Origin: an uncultured Bacilli bacterium | Lineage (GTDB): Bacteria; Bacillota_I; Bacilli_A; RF39; UBA660 | Assembly: GCA_949840855.1 (NCBI GenBank) | Contig: CATKYP010000001.1 | Location: 1 to 30,345 of the forward strand | Length of the DNA stretch: 30,345 nucleotides | Direction of reading: 5' to 3' | Notes under the pieces: model-generated | Seen by the model: only the letters and a program-made list of their open reading frames with translations | Told to the model about the DNA's origin: nothing | Databases searched by the model: none | Part shown: positions 14,614 to 25,900 of the stretch, one piece after another | Position numbering within the stretch: position 1 is the stretch's first letter | How the letters are laid out: each line of letters starts with the position of its first letter | Position numbers and translations under genes: made by a program

Positions 14614-16645
14614 ATTATCCCTTAAAAATATAAAGAAAAGTTTTAAAGACTATGCAATATATTTTTTTACCTTAATACTAGGTGTTGCAATCTTTTATGT
14701 TTTTAATTCTATAGAAAGTCAAACAGTAATGATTAATGTTACCAAATCAACTAAAGAACTAATTCTTCTTATGACTAACATCTTATCAGGAGTAAGTGTT
14801 TTTGTCTCATTTATCTTAGGATTTTTAATAATATATGCTTCAAGGTTTTTAATAAAAAGAAGAAATAAGGAATTTGGAATATACTTAATTTTAGGAATGA
14901 GTAAAAGGAATATTTCAATGATTCTATTTCTTGAAACCTTATTTATTGGAATTATTTCCTTAATAGTTGGCCTTGGAATAGGAATTATCTTATCCCAATT
15001 TATGAGTATATTAGTTGCTAATATGTTTGAAGCAGATCTTACTAAGTTTACTTTCATTTTATCCAAATCAGCAATAATTAAAACATTAGTATATTTTGGA
15101 ATAATGTATTTATTAGTAATGATTTTCAACACAATAAATGTTAGCAAATGTAAATTAATTGACTTGTTACATTCTAAAAGAAAATCAGAAAAAATCAAAC
15201 TAAAAAATCCTATTTTATGCACTATAATATTTATTATTTCAGCAACAATTTTAGGATATGCTTACTATTTAGTAACAGGTGGAATTGATAAATTAGATAG
15301 TGCTGATAAGATATTTATTCCTATAATTATGGGAATAATATCAACATTTTTTATTTTCTTTTCATTATCAGGTCTACTTTTAAGAATATTTATGAATATG
15401 AAAAAGATATATTATAAAGGATTAAATAGTTTTACTCTAAGACAGTTTAGTAGCAAAATAAATACTACTGTATTTTCAATGACTATTATATGTCTAATGC
15501 TCTTTATAACAATTTGTGTACTTTCATCAGCCTTATCAATAAAGAACTCTATGACAGCAAATATAGAAAATCTTGCTCCTGTAGACTTGCAATTTACTAA
15601 AATGATAAGTCTAGATACAGATAATGAAAATATTATTAAAGATAATAAAATATCAGTTAAAGAAACACTATTAAAAAATAACTTTAATGTAGAAAAAAAC
15701 TTAAAGGACATTATTGAATTTAACATATATAAAGCAGATGGAGTGACACTAGCAAGTACTTTTGGAGGAAATTTAGATAAGCTCTTATCACAATATAAAT
15801 ATCTGAACTACGATAAATTAGAAACACTTGTAAGACTAAGTGACTACAACAAAATAGCAAAATTATATGGAAATAGAGAGTATACTTTAAAAGGCAATGA
15901 GTATTTAATTATTGCAGATTTTGAAAGTATGATAGAAATAAGAAATGAAGCATTAAAATATAACCCTTATATAAAAATAAATAATAAAAATTATTATCCA
16001 AAATACAAAAAATGTATGCCTGGCTTTATAGATATATCATCTAATCATATCAATGATGGAATTATTATAGTACCAGATGATACTGTAGAAGCTTCTCAAA
16101 TAGAATACAAAGGTTTAATTGCCAATTATAAAACAAATAATAAAGAAGAAAAAAACAAAATTAATATAGAACTTAATAACATTACAGAAAAAATATGGGA
16201 TGATACTAGTCTAACAACCTTTAACAGTAAAATTAGTATTGCAGAGTCAAGTATTGGACTAGGTGCTATGGTTACCTTTATCGGACTATATCTAGGAATT
16301 ATTTTCCTAATATCAAGTGCGGCTATTCTAGCTTTAAAAGAATTATCAGAAAGTAGTGATAATAAAGAAAGATTCATAATGTTAAGGCGTATTGGAACAG
16401 ATGAGAAAATGCTAAATAAGGCCTTATTTAGACAAATTGCAATATTTTTTCTATTTCCATTATTAATAGCAATTATTCACTCAATATTTGGTATGCTCTT
16501 TGCTAACTATATTTTAGAAACTTTTGGAAATGAGCAATTGTTACCTTCTATTATAATGACAGGAATATTTATAGTTATTATTTATGGAGGTTACTTCTTA
16601 ATAACATATTTCTGCAGTAAAAATATTATTAAAAGAGCACACTGA
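14600..16645 (+). CDS. bceB: Bce-type ABC transporter permease
   Basis: A 681-aa permease with the FtsX/BceB layout. One N-terminal helix (DYAIYFFTLILGVAIFYVF) is followed by helices grouped before residue about 330, a large outside domain of about 200 residues (roughly 330-545), and a C-terminal bundle containing GLGAMVTFIGLYLGIIFLIS. The outside domain is the part that senses antibiotic-bound lipid in this family. The start lies inside the end of bceA with GGAGGGG 6 nt upstream; ATG 14600 and ATG 14603 are both usable. The TGA stop overlaps the ATG of a 33-codon gene. Length is close to B. subtilis BceB (about 646 aa). Confidence 0.92.
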   Translation: MMLCKLSLKNIKKSFKDYAIYFFTLILGVAIFYVFNSIESQTVMINVTKSTKELILLMTNILSGVSVFVSFILGFLIIYASRFLIKRRNKEFGIYLILGMSKRNISMILFLETLFIGIISLIVGLGIGIILSQFMSILVANMFEADLTKFTFILSKSAIIKTLVYFGIMYLLVMIFNTINVSKCKLIDLLHSKRKSEKIKLKNPILCTIIFIISATILGYAYYLVTGGIDKLDSADKIFIPIIMGIISTFFIFFSLSGLLLRIFMNMKKIYYKGLNSFTLRQFSSKINTTVFSMTIICLMLFITICVLSSALSIKNSMTANIENLAPVDLQFTKMISLDTDNENIIKDNKISVKETLLKNNFNVEKNLKDIIEFNIYKADGVTLASTFGGNLDKLLSQYKYLNYDKLETLVRLSDYNKIAKLYGNREYTLKGNEYLIIADFESMIEIRNEALKYNPYIKINNKNYYPKYKKCMPGFIDISSNHINDGIIIVPDDTVEASQIEYKGLIANYKTNNKEEKNKINIELNNITEKIWDDTSLTTFNSKISIAESSIGLGAMVTFIGLYLGIIFLISSAAILALKELSESSDNKERFIMLRRIGTDEKMLNKALFRQIAIFFLFPLLIAIIHSIFGMLFANYILETFGNEQLLPSIIMTGIFIVIIYGGYFLITYFCSKNIIKRAH

Positions 16646-16746
16646 TGTTTAAAGAAATACAAGAATTTTTACTATTGATTAGTCCACTATTTATTCTATT
16701 ATTTACTTTTATACTAATTGCCCTAATTAAAAAAATAAAAAGATGA
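16645..16746 (+). CDS. 33-aa single-helix membrane peptide coupled to bceB
   Basis: TGATG joins the bceB stop to this start, so translation is probably coupled by re-initiation. The peptide begins MFKEIQEFLLLISPLF, has one membrane helix of about 20 residues and ends with a basic tail, LIKKIKR, predicting a cytoplasmic C-terminus. The frame ends at TGA 16744, 21 bp before a strong terminator, so it is the last gene of the operon. Its position suggests a small partner of the transporter or kinase, or a membrane stress peptide. I recognise no family. Confidence 0.55.
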   Translation: MFKEIQEFLLLISPLFILLFTFILIALIKKIKR

Positions 16747-16767
16747 AACAAATTTAAAAATAAATCA

Positions 16768-16807
16768 AGATAATACCTAAATTCTTATTAGATATTATCT
16801 TTTTTTA
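16768..16807 (+). terminator. Strong terminator of the bce operon
   Basis: AGATAATA (16768-16775) pairs with TATTATCT (16793-16800), then CTAA with TTAG inside it, with a 7-nt loop and a T tract after. The stem is 12 bp with one internal mismatch. Confidence 0.85.
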
Positions 16808-16875
16808 TTCAATTTAGCACTTCGAAAACAACTATCAAATTATCTTTCAAATGTCAAGAGCTTTTGTGAAAAAAA

Positions 16876-16904
16876 TTGACAAAATGTAAAAAATACTGTA
16901 TAAT
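16876..16904 (+). promoter_or_regulatory. Consensus SigA promoter of the M26 protease gene
   Basis: TTGACA (16876-16881), a 17-bp spacer and TATAAT (16899-16904) match the consensus exactly. The start codon follows 29 bp later with GGTGGGGG as ribosome binding site. This predicts strong expression. Confidence 0.9.
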
Positions 16905-16933
16905 AAGAAAACAAATTCGGTGGGGGTTATAAT

Positions 16934-19900
16934 ATGAAAAGATTAAGTCATTATACTATAGTTTTTGTGATGCTATTTTTTATATCAATAAATACAGTTT
17001 TTGCAAAAACAAGTATCGGAGCAAGTCTAGCTTCAAATACAAAAGAATTAAAAATTGGACAAGAATTAACAGTTACACTAAAACTAGACAATTATGTAGA
17101 AATAGAAAAAGGAGTTAATGCCTATAAAGCAACCTTAGATTATGATAAAAATATATTCGAAGAAGTATACATTGATAACTTTACAAATCTAAATAAATGG
17201 GAACAATTAGAATATAATAGAAAAACTGGTGAATTTGTTGCGATTAAAAAAGCAGGAAGTAAGACTCCAGAAAATGTAGTAAAAATAACTCTTAAGGTAA
17301 AAGATACCTCTTATTATGGTAAGACTAATATAAAATTAAAAGATATAACAACATCAGAAGGAAAAAGAGACTTAAAAATTGATGACAAAATTATATCAGT
17401 TGATATTGTAAAAGAACAAACATCTATTCCTAATAACAACCAAGGAAGTGGGACAACTAATCAACCTGCTTCTAAAGTACCAACAGTTAAAAGAAAATAT
17501 GGAGTAATTATAGTAAATAAAAACAATGAAAGTAATGATAATATTATAGAAGATCCTAATATAAGTGAAGAAAAAGACTCAACTACAAATGATGATGAGG
17601 TTTTAGAATATTATAGAGATAAAGTAGAAGATGAAAGGGAAATAGAACACACAAAGTCAACATATATTTGGGCCTTTCTAGTTATTGTAATTGAAATAAT
17701 TTTCTTTATTATTTTCCTAATCTGGAAAAGACAAAAAGATGATGAAGATGACAATAAAGATGATAACAATAAAAGAAACAAAAAAATTGCTATTTTAGTA
17801 GTTACTTCAATTATATTAATGCAATTCTGTGGAACAGTATTTGCAGCATCATACGATTTTTCAAAAAAAGGAGAAGTAAATGGAGACTCTAAGATAGACT
17901 ATGAAGATGTAAGATTAATTGAACTACATTTAATTCATTCAAGAAACTTACTAGATGAATATTTAGAAAATGGAGATATTAATAGTGATGGAAAAATAAC
18001 AGTTACAGATCTTACTCTTCTAGTTCAAAAATTAGAGAAAAGTCTAGACTATAATGTAATTTTATCAAATAGTAATCTAGATAATTACTATCCAAATAAA
18101 AATAATGATATAACCCTAAAATTTATTGGTGAAGTAGATTATGGAGCTTTAATTGAAAAAGTAGTAATAAATAATAAAGAATATAATGTAGAAAAAAGTA
18201 AAGACAAAACAAATGAATACCTACTAAAAGTAAATACAGGAGATTTAGCAGGTATTAAAGAATATAACTTTACAGAAGTATTATTAGATAATGAAAAAAG
18301 AGTAAAAGTAGATTATTCAATAAAAGTAGACGTATTAAAAGAAGTGCCAACTATTGAAAACTACAAAATATCAGAAAACTCTAAAGAATCTAAAATAAAT
18401 ATAGCATTTGATGTTTTAGATAAAGATAACAGTATAACTTCAGCTATCATAAAAATAACAGATGAAAACTCTAAAGTTATAAAAGAAAAAGAAATCAAAA
18501 AAGGCGCTAATAAAATAGAAGTAGATGTAGATGATGAGAAAAAATATAAAGCTAATATTATCATTTCTTATGACTTAGCAACTAACACTTTAGATAAAGA
18601 AGAAAATCATACAGGAAATATTTATGCTGAAAAAGACTTACAATTAATAATAAATTATGATTTTAAATTAACAAACATAAAAACATATAAAAATAATATA
18701 GAAAATCAAACATTTGAAAAAGAAGAAAAAATAGAGCTTAGATTTGATAGTACTAATATAACTAAATTTATCCCTGTAACAGCAAAAATTAATGGAAAAA
18801 ATTACAATATAGAAAAACGTGATAATACATATATAGTACTAGTAGATGGACTAAATAAATTATCATCTCAAAAAATTGAAGTAGAAGAAGTAATATTAAA
18901 TAATGGAAAGAAATTTGCAATTAAAGAAAATAATTCTGTATCTGTAAATATAATAAAAAGATATCCAACAGTAAAAGATATAATCTTAAATGAAAATATA
19001 GAAAATAATAATATGACAGTAAAATTTAACTTAGAAAATAAAGATGATGCTATAAAAAATGCCCATATTATATTATACAATGCTGAAGGGGTAGAATTAG
19101 ATAGAAAAGAATTAACTAAAGAAGAACTAAAAAACAAAGGAGATATTACAAAAATACTAACTACTAAAATAACTTCTAGTTATAAAGTTAAACTTATCAC
19201 TACTATAAATCAAACAGGAGAAGATAAGGATGACCAGCCTAACAAAATATTATTTGAAGAAGCTACTAAAGCTTCACCTAGAACAAAAATTACTAAAATA
19301 AGTGTAAATAAAGAATATGTAGAAAAAGCAGAAAAAGTTACTTTAACTTATAATATAGAAAGTAATAAACTAGAAAATATTACAAAAATACGTGTTAATG
19401 ATTTGGATTGTATTGCTACTAAAAAAGATAAAAATACATATGAAGTAACACTTGAAGTAGGAGATAAAAGTGGTATATATAAGCTTACTACTACAAAATT
19501 AGTATATAGTGATAATGTAGAAGATAATGTAAAAGAAGAAGTAAAGATAGATATCTTAAAAGATAAACCAGTAGTTAAAAACTTCAAGCAAACAGATAAT
19601 ACTAACGACTCAGAAGTAACAATAAGTTTTGACTTAGAAGATAATGATAACAGCTTTATATCTGGAAAAGCAATTTTAACAGATGGAGTTAAAACAGTAG
19701 AAAAAGAGCTTAAAAAGGGAGCGAATACCTTAAAATTTACTGTAGAAAATGCAAAAGAATACACTTTAGAATTAAAAGCTACCTATGACAGAGATAGTAA
19801 TACACTAGAAGGAAAACCAGAAAACGATAACTTAATAAATAATGAAGTATTAGAAACTAAAAAAATTGTATTAATATCAGATTATAAATTACAACTTGAT

Positions 19901-22900
19901 GATATAAAAACGCATAATGATAAGACTGATACAAAATACTTTAATAAAAATGAAAGTATTAAAATTAGTTTCACAAGTACTAATATAAGTAGTTTTGAAC
20001 CAGTAAGTGCAATTATTAATGGTAAAACATATAATATTAACAAAGCACAAAATAGATATACAACTGAAGTATCAGGATATGAAAATTCAGGAGTTAAAGA
20101 GTTAAAAATAGAAAAAATTACTTTAAGTAATACCAAAGAAATAAGTATATCTAATAACAATAAAACAAATATAGAAGTTTTAAAAGACAGTCCAAAAGTA
20201 GAAAAGTTTACTTATCTTGAAAATGATGACTCTACAATAACAGCAACATTTACAATCATAGATAATGATAATAGCCTTAAAGATGGAACAATAAAAATCT
20301 ATGATGAAAATAAAAAAGAGTTAAAAACAGAAGCTCTAACTAAGAAAGAAAATAAAATTACTTTTAACAAAACTATGAGTGAATTCTACACTATTAAGGT
20401 ATTAGCAAATTATGACTTAGACACTAACCATTTTGGTCCAGGTGATAACGAATATAAAAATCAAGTATTACTAGATGATGAAATAAATGTAAATGATAGA
20501 CTAATAGAAATGAAAGATATTATAGGTATTGTTCTATATAAACAGACAGGATCAAAAGTAGAAAAATTATATAAAGTATCAGTAGAGGAATTAGTAAATT
20601 TAAAAGACTATATTGTAGAAGTAAAAATGAAAGATTTAAAATCATTCTACTCTCCAATTAGGGAAGTTAAAACAGTAGATGGTAAATTAAAATTCATCTT
20701 AGAATATGAAAATATAGTTCAATATAAGGGAATGCAAAAACAAAACCATCTAGAAGTAGAGTTTGGTGGTATATCTGAAGGAGCATATACTAATATAGAT
20801 TTAGCAACTTTAATAGAATTAATTAAAAATAATCCAAAAGGAACTTATAAAATAAATTCTGATATGGATGCTAAAAACTTTACATCAGGAACAGCTGTAA
20901 TACCAACAGAATTTTCTGGTACTATTGATTTTGATGGTCATATCATAAAGAATCTATCAATCCCATTATTCAATAAATTAAATGAAGCAACAATAAAAAA
21001 TCTTATTATAAAAGATGCCAAAGTAAATGCAAATGGTGTATTTGCAAATACTATTACTACATCAACCATAACTAATGTTCACTTAAAAGATATAACAGTT
21101 CAATCTCCAAATGCAAACGGAACAGGTGCTCTTGCAGGAAGAGTAGAACAAAATAGTTTAATAGAAAACTCATCAGCAACAGGAGTAAATGTTGGTAATG
21201 GAAAAAGAACAGGTGGTTTTATTGGACAGGCTTACTTATCAACTATTCGTAATTGCTATATAGAAGGTAAAGTTAGTTCTAATAGTGATGGTTCAGGTGG
21301 TTTCATTGGAGAAGTACCTTCAACTTTAGTTACTTTAGAAAATATTTATGTTAATGTTAAAACAACCTTTGGTGGAGGAACAAATGCAGGACTTGTTGGT
21401 TGGTCAAGAAACTTAACTCTAAAAAATACTATAAGTCTTGCTACTAATACAACTGATAATGGTCCGTATGCTGTTTATGGTAGTATCCTTAATGGATCTT
21501 CATCTACTAATAACTATGAGCTTGAAACAACAAATATGAAGTCACAAGCAAATCATGCTAAAATCAGCAAAGTATCACTTGAAACTTTAAAAACAAAAGA
21601 ATTCTATACTAAGACTTTAGGTTGGGATGAGAAAATTTGGAATTTCAACAATGTTTCAAAAGGAGAATATCCAACACTAAAATCTAATCCTTATACAGGA
21701 GAAGCTGAAGAGCCAAGTAATGAAGACATTTATATACCAGAATATAGTAGAATTAGTAAACTAAAAAATTATGATAAAAACCGTGAGATTATTTACTATA
21801 ATATGTATAGATTAATGCCATTCTATGATGCTAAGTATTATGTTGAAGATGGAAATAGAATAGATATTAATCATGTGCTAAATACTAAAATAATTAAAAA
21901 GATATTTACTTATGATAGAGATGGCAAACAAGTTGTAGGTTTATCAAAAACTGATAAGGATAAAATAAAATCAATTAGAATTGTATTTACAGATAATGAA
22001 TCAGTAAGTTATAGTGTTCAATGGCTAAAAAATACAGATAGTATAACTACATATCATATAAATGATATTGATATAGATTATATGTATGAAAAATATTTAA
22101 TCGATACCAATTCAAATATATATAAGTATATTGTAAATCAAGTAAAAACATATGATTATGTAAATGATATTGCTTCTCTAACACCAGAAACAGAAGTTAG
22201 AAATTATACAGAAAATTATGCACACGTTATAGAAAACGCGGAAAAATTTGCGCTATATCTATTAGCAAACACAGAAGGTTATAACATATCAAGCATAAAT
22301 AATGTTTTGGAAAATAAACTAACTATAGACTTATCTACTAATAATACATTGCAAAAATTCTTATATGGATATAACTATTTCGATCGTTTCTACAACTTTG
22401 AAATAGGCGGGCTTAATATAAGAGATATTGTATATTTTGATGGTAGTATCTTTCATGAAAATTTAAATCCAGCATATTTAAGTGGAGTATTAGTAGATAG
22501 AGCTTCAAGTAGTCAAAGATCAACTGCTAATCTAACAGCATTCTTCAATTCTTATATAAAGCCTTATACAGAAGGAAAATCTGTAGGACCATTCTTAGAA
22601 TATTTCATACAAAATTTAACAATAGATAAATATAAAAATGATCCAGCAAGTTGGATAATTGATAATTATGATGGAACGATATATGAATCTCCTGCACCAC
22701 GTCATAAAAATCTTCGATACAAAGTTTGGGATCATTTAAAGTCAAGAGATTTATTAATATTACCATTATTATCATATCACGGTAAGGATATGTATATATT
22801 AGGAATACCAACTTGTATCTTAGTAGGAAATTTAGATGAGAGTTATTACTTCCCTAATAAAGTATTTAATAACTTAACAAAGGAAGAAAAATTAGTACCT

Positions 22901-25900
22901 TTAATTAATTTTGCTAATAAAGCAACAGCATTCTATGATTCCATTGCAGGAATTGTTAATGAAGGTGGATATAGAAACTTGACTCGTACTATGATAAACT
23001 ATGATAATACAGGAAATAAAAACTGGTCTACAACTCCAAATCCTCCTAAACCAGCTTATAAAGGATTCTTCGAAGTATTAGGCAAATATACCGTTCATGG
23101 AGCAGCAGCAGCATATGCTAATGGAACAGATATTTATTGGATTTATCACGCACTAGCATTCTATAATATCTATACTCATGAAGCTCTTCATAATCAAGAC
23201 GGAAATACTTTCTTAGAAGGAACAGGAAGAAGAAAAGGGGCAGGAGCTGAGCATTTTACAGATAACTTTTTAACACAAGCTAATGGAATTATTAACAGTG
23301 GTTACGGTGTAGTACCAAACTATACATTTACGAACCCAATAACTAGTGCAACAACAACAAACCTATCAAAAGATAGAATTAATACTCGTAAGAAAATAGA
23401 ATCATATTATAAAGGAATGTATGATACATTTGCATATCTAGATTATATAGAAGCACAAGCATTCTTAAAACTAACACCAGAAGAACAAAGTAAGATAGCT
23501 CAAGCCATTGAAAATCAACAATATGTTAAGAAAACTGCAGAAGACTTTAAAAAGATGAATTTAAAAACAATTGAAGATATTTGGGATAATCATTTAGTTA
23601 TCATAAGAGGAGGAAAAGCCTATACAACAGGTAGTATGTGGTATTTATCATCTGTTCCATCTGGTGCAAGCGGAAAAGGATTCTTTGTGTTAAATGCTTA
23701 TCAAATGTTAGCAGACTTTGGCTATGATGGTTATGTAGCTTATGCAGGAAATAAATATAGTAATAAAAGTGAAGAGCAAATTTTACAGATGTTAAGTGGT
23801 GACGACAAAATGACTTTCAAGAAATATCAACTAGGTCGTTATAATAAAGTTGCAGAAAAAATAGATGGATTTAAACATATAAATACAAAAGATGCAATAG
23901 AAAAAACTTTAATTGCTATGAAACTAGATGTAGCACATAACAAACCAATAGACTTAAATAGTTATGCTTCAATTTATAGGGAAACATTATATGGATATTT
24001 GAAACGTGTCACTAATGACTTTGAAACAAGTATATATAGTAATGCTCCAAATTTAATTCATATAAATAGTGCAGAAGATTTTGTTAAAAAAGTTAAAGAT
24101 AATCCAGAGGTAAATATTATTCTTGATAAAGATATAGACTTTACAAATATAAAAACAGAAGAAACAGACCAAAGTATTATAGAAACCTTTGTAGGTAGCT
24201 TAGATGGAAATAATCATAAGATAACAGGGCTTTCTAAACCGTTATTTAATAAAATAATGTTTGGTTATGTAAAAAATATAAAAATAGAAAACTCTAATGT
24301 TATAATAGATTACAATACATCAGGTACCCTAGCTAAACAAATAGACTTTAGTATCTTAGAAAATATAAAATTAAATAATGTTTCAATAAAAGGAACTTCA
24401 GTTGTTGGAGGACTTGTTGGAAGCATAAATAGAACAACAGTAAAAGATATAACATATAAAGTTAATGTAACAAGTACAACAAATCCAAATGAATTAGGTG
24501 GACTATTTGGTAGAGCAACATACTCATATATTGAAAATGCTCATGGAATAGATTCTACTATAAAAGGAAACAATAATATTGGAGGACTTGTTGGAAATGC
24601 TAATAACATTCATAAAATTGACAAGTGTAGCTTTAATGGTAGCATAGTAGGAGTTAACAATGTTGGAGGACTAATAGGTTATTTCCAAAACTCAACTATT
24701 GAAAACTCATACACATTAGGTGAAGTAGAAGGAACATCATCTTATATTGGAGGACTTATTGGAGTTGTATCATCAAGTATAGTAAATAATACTTTCAGTA
24801 ATGCAACTGTAAAAGGTAATAGATTAGCTAGAACTGGAGGTTTACTTGGAACTGTATCAAATATATCAAATGGAAGAACAAATTCTAAAGTAGAAGATAG
24901 TATCGCCTTTGGAAAAGTAAGCAATGGTTATAAATTTGATGCTGAAACAAATAAAGAAGTTATTGAAAGTTCATTCAACAACAACTATGAACTTACAGAC
25001 TCCCTTGGAATGTCAAGTATAGATAGAGTAGGGATAAACTTTAATAATAGAATAAGTAAGATAAAACTTTCTTCTCTAAATAGTTCATTCTATACTAAGA
25101 CACTAGATTGGAGCTCTAGCATTTGGGATTTCTCTAATGTTACTAAAGGAGGATTACCAAAATTAAAAGGACTTGATAAAAATAATGTAGAAACAATAGT
25201 TTCAAAAATTAAAATATCTTCAATAAATGACTTTTTAAAAATAGATGAGAAACCAGATGCAATTTATACATTAACAAAAGATCTTGATTTTGCAAGTTAT
25301 ACCATACCAGCTGATAAGACTAGTGTATTAACTGAAATATTTACAGGTAAAATAGAAGGTAATGGACATACTATTTCTAATCTTACAAATGGAAGCTTAT
25401 TTACTCACTTTAGAGGTGTTGTAGAGGATTTGAATATCAAAAATTTTCAAAATAATCGTCCAAATACAGATTTTGTCAATGCCTTTACTAAAGAATCATA
25501 TGGCGCTACATTTAATAATATGAAGTTTGAAAATATCACATTATCAGGAAAAGGTAATGTAGCCCCAGTATCTGGAATGGATGGAAGAAGTGGCGCTAAC
25601 TCAATATTTAATAGAATTAGTGTAATAAATGCTAATGTAGTAGGAACAGGTTTTTATAATTCAGCATTCGTTGGTAGAAAATTTGGCGGAAAAATTACTA
25701 ATGTATATGTTCAAGGAAACCTAGAATTTTATACTACTGAAAATGGCGGGATAACAGGTGCTAGTCAAGAAAATGTCTTAATAGAAAATGTTATATCAAA
25801 CGTTAATGTATCTCGTCCAAAAAGTACAGATTCTCGTAACATTAATGGAGGTTTTGTTGGTAATATCTATGATAATCCAACAATTAGAAATTCAATTTCA

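Noticed and set aside
14719..15222. A 167-codon open frame antisense to the bceB permease
   Set aside because: It mirrors hydrophobic codons of the real gene, has no ribosome binding site and no recognisable domain.
16877..16889. Near BceR site TGACA-AAA-TGTAA over the protease -35
   Set aside because: The spacer is 3 nt and half of it is the consensus -35 itself. Regulation of the protease by BceR is possible but not supported.
16934..17900. LPXTG-type sorting signal expected near the N-terminus of Zmp-like proteases
   Set aside because: No LPXTG or close variant was found in the N-terminal 320 residues or at the C-terminus.
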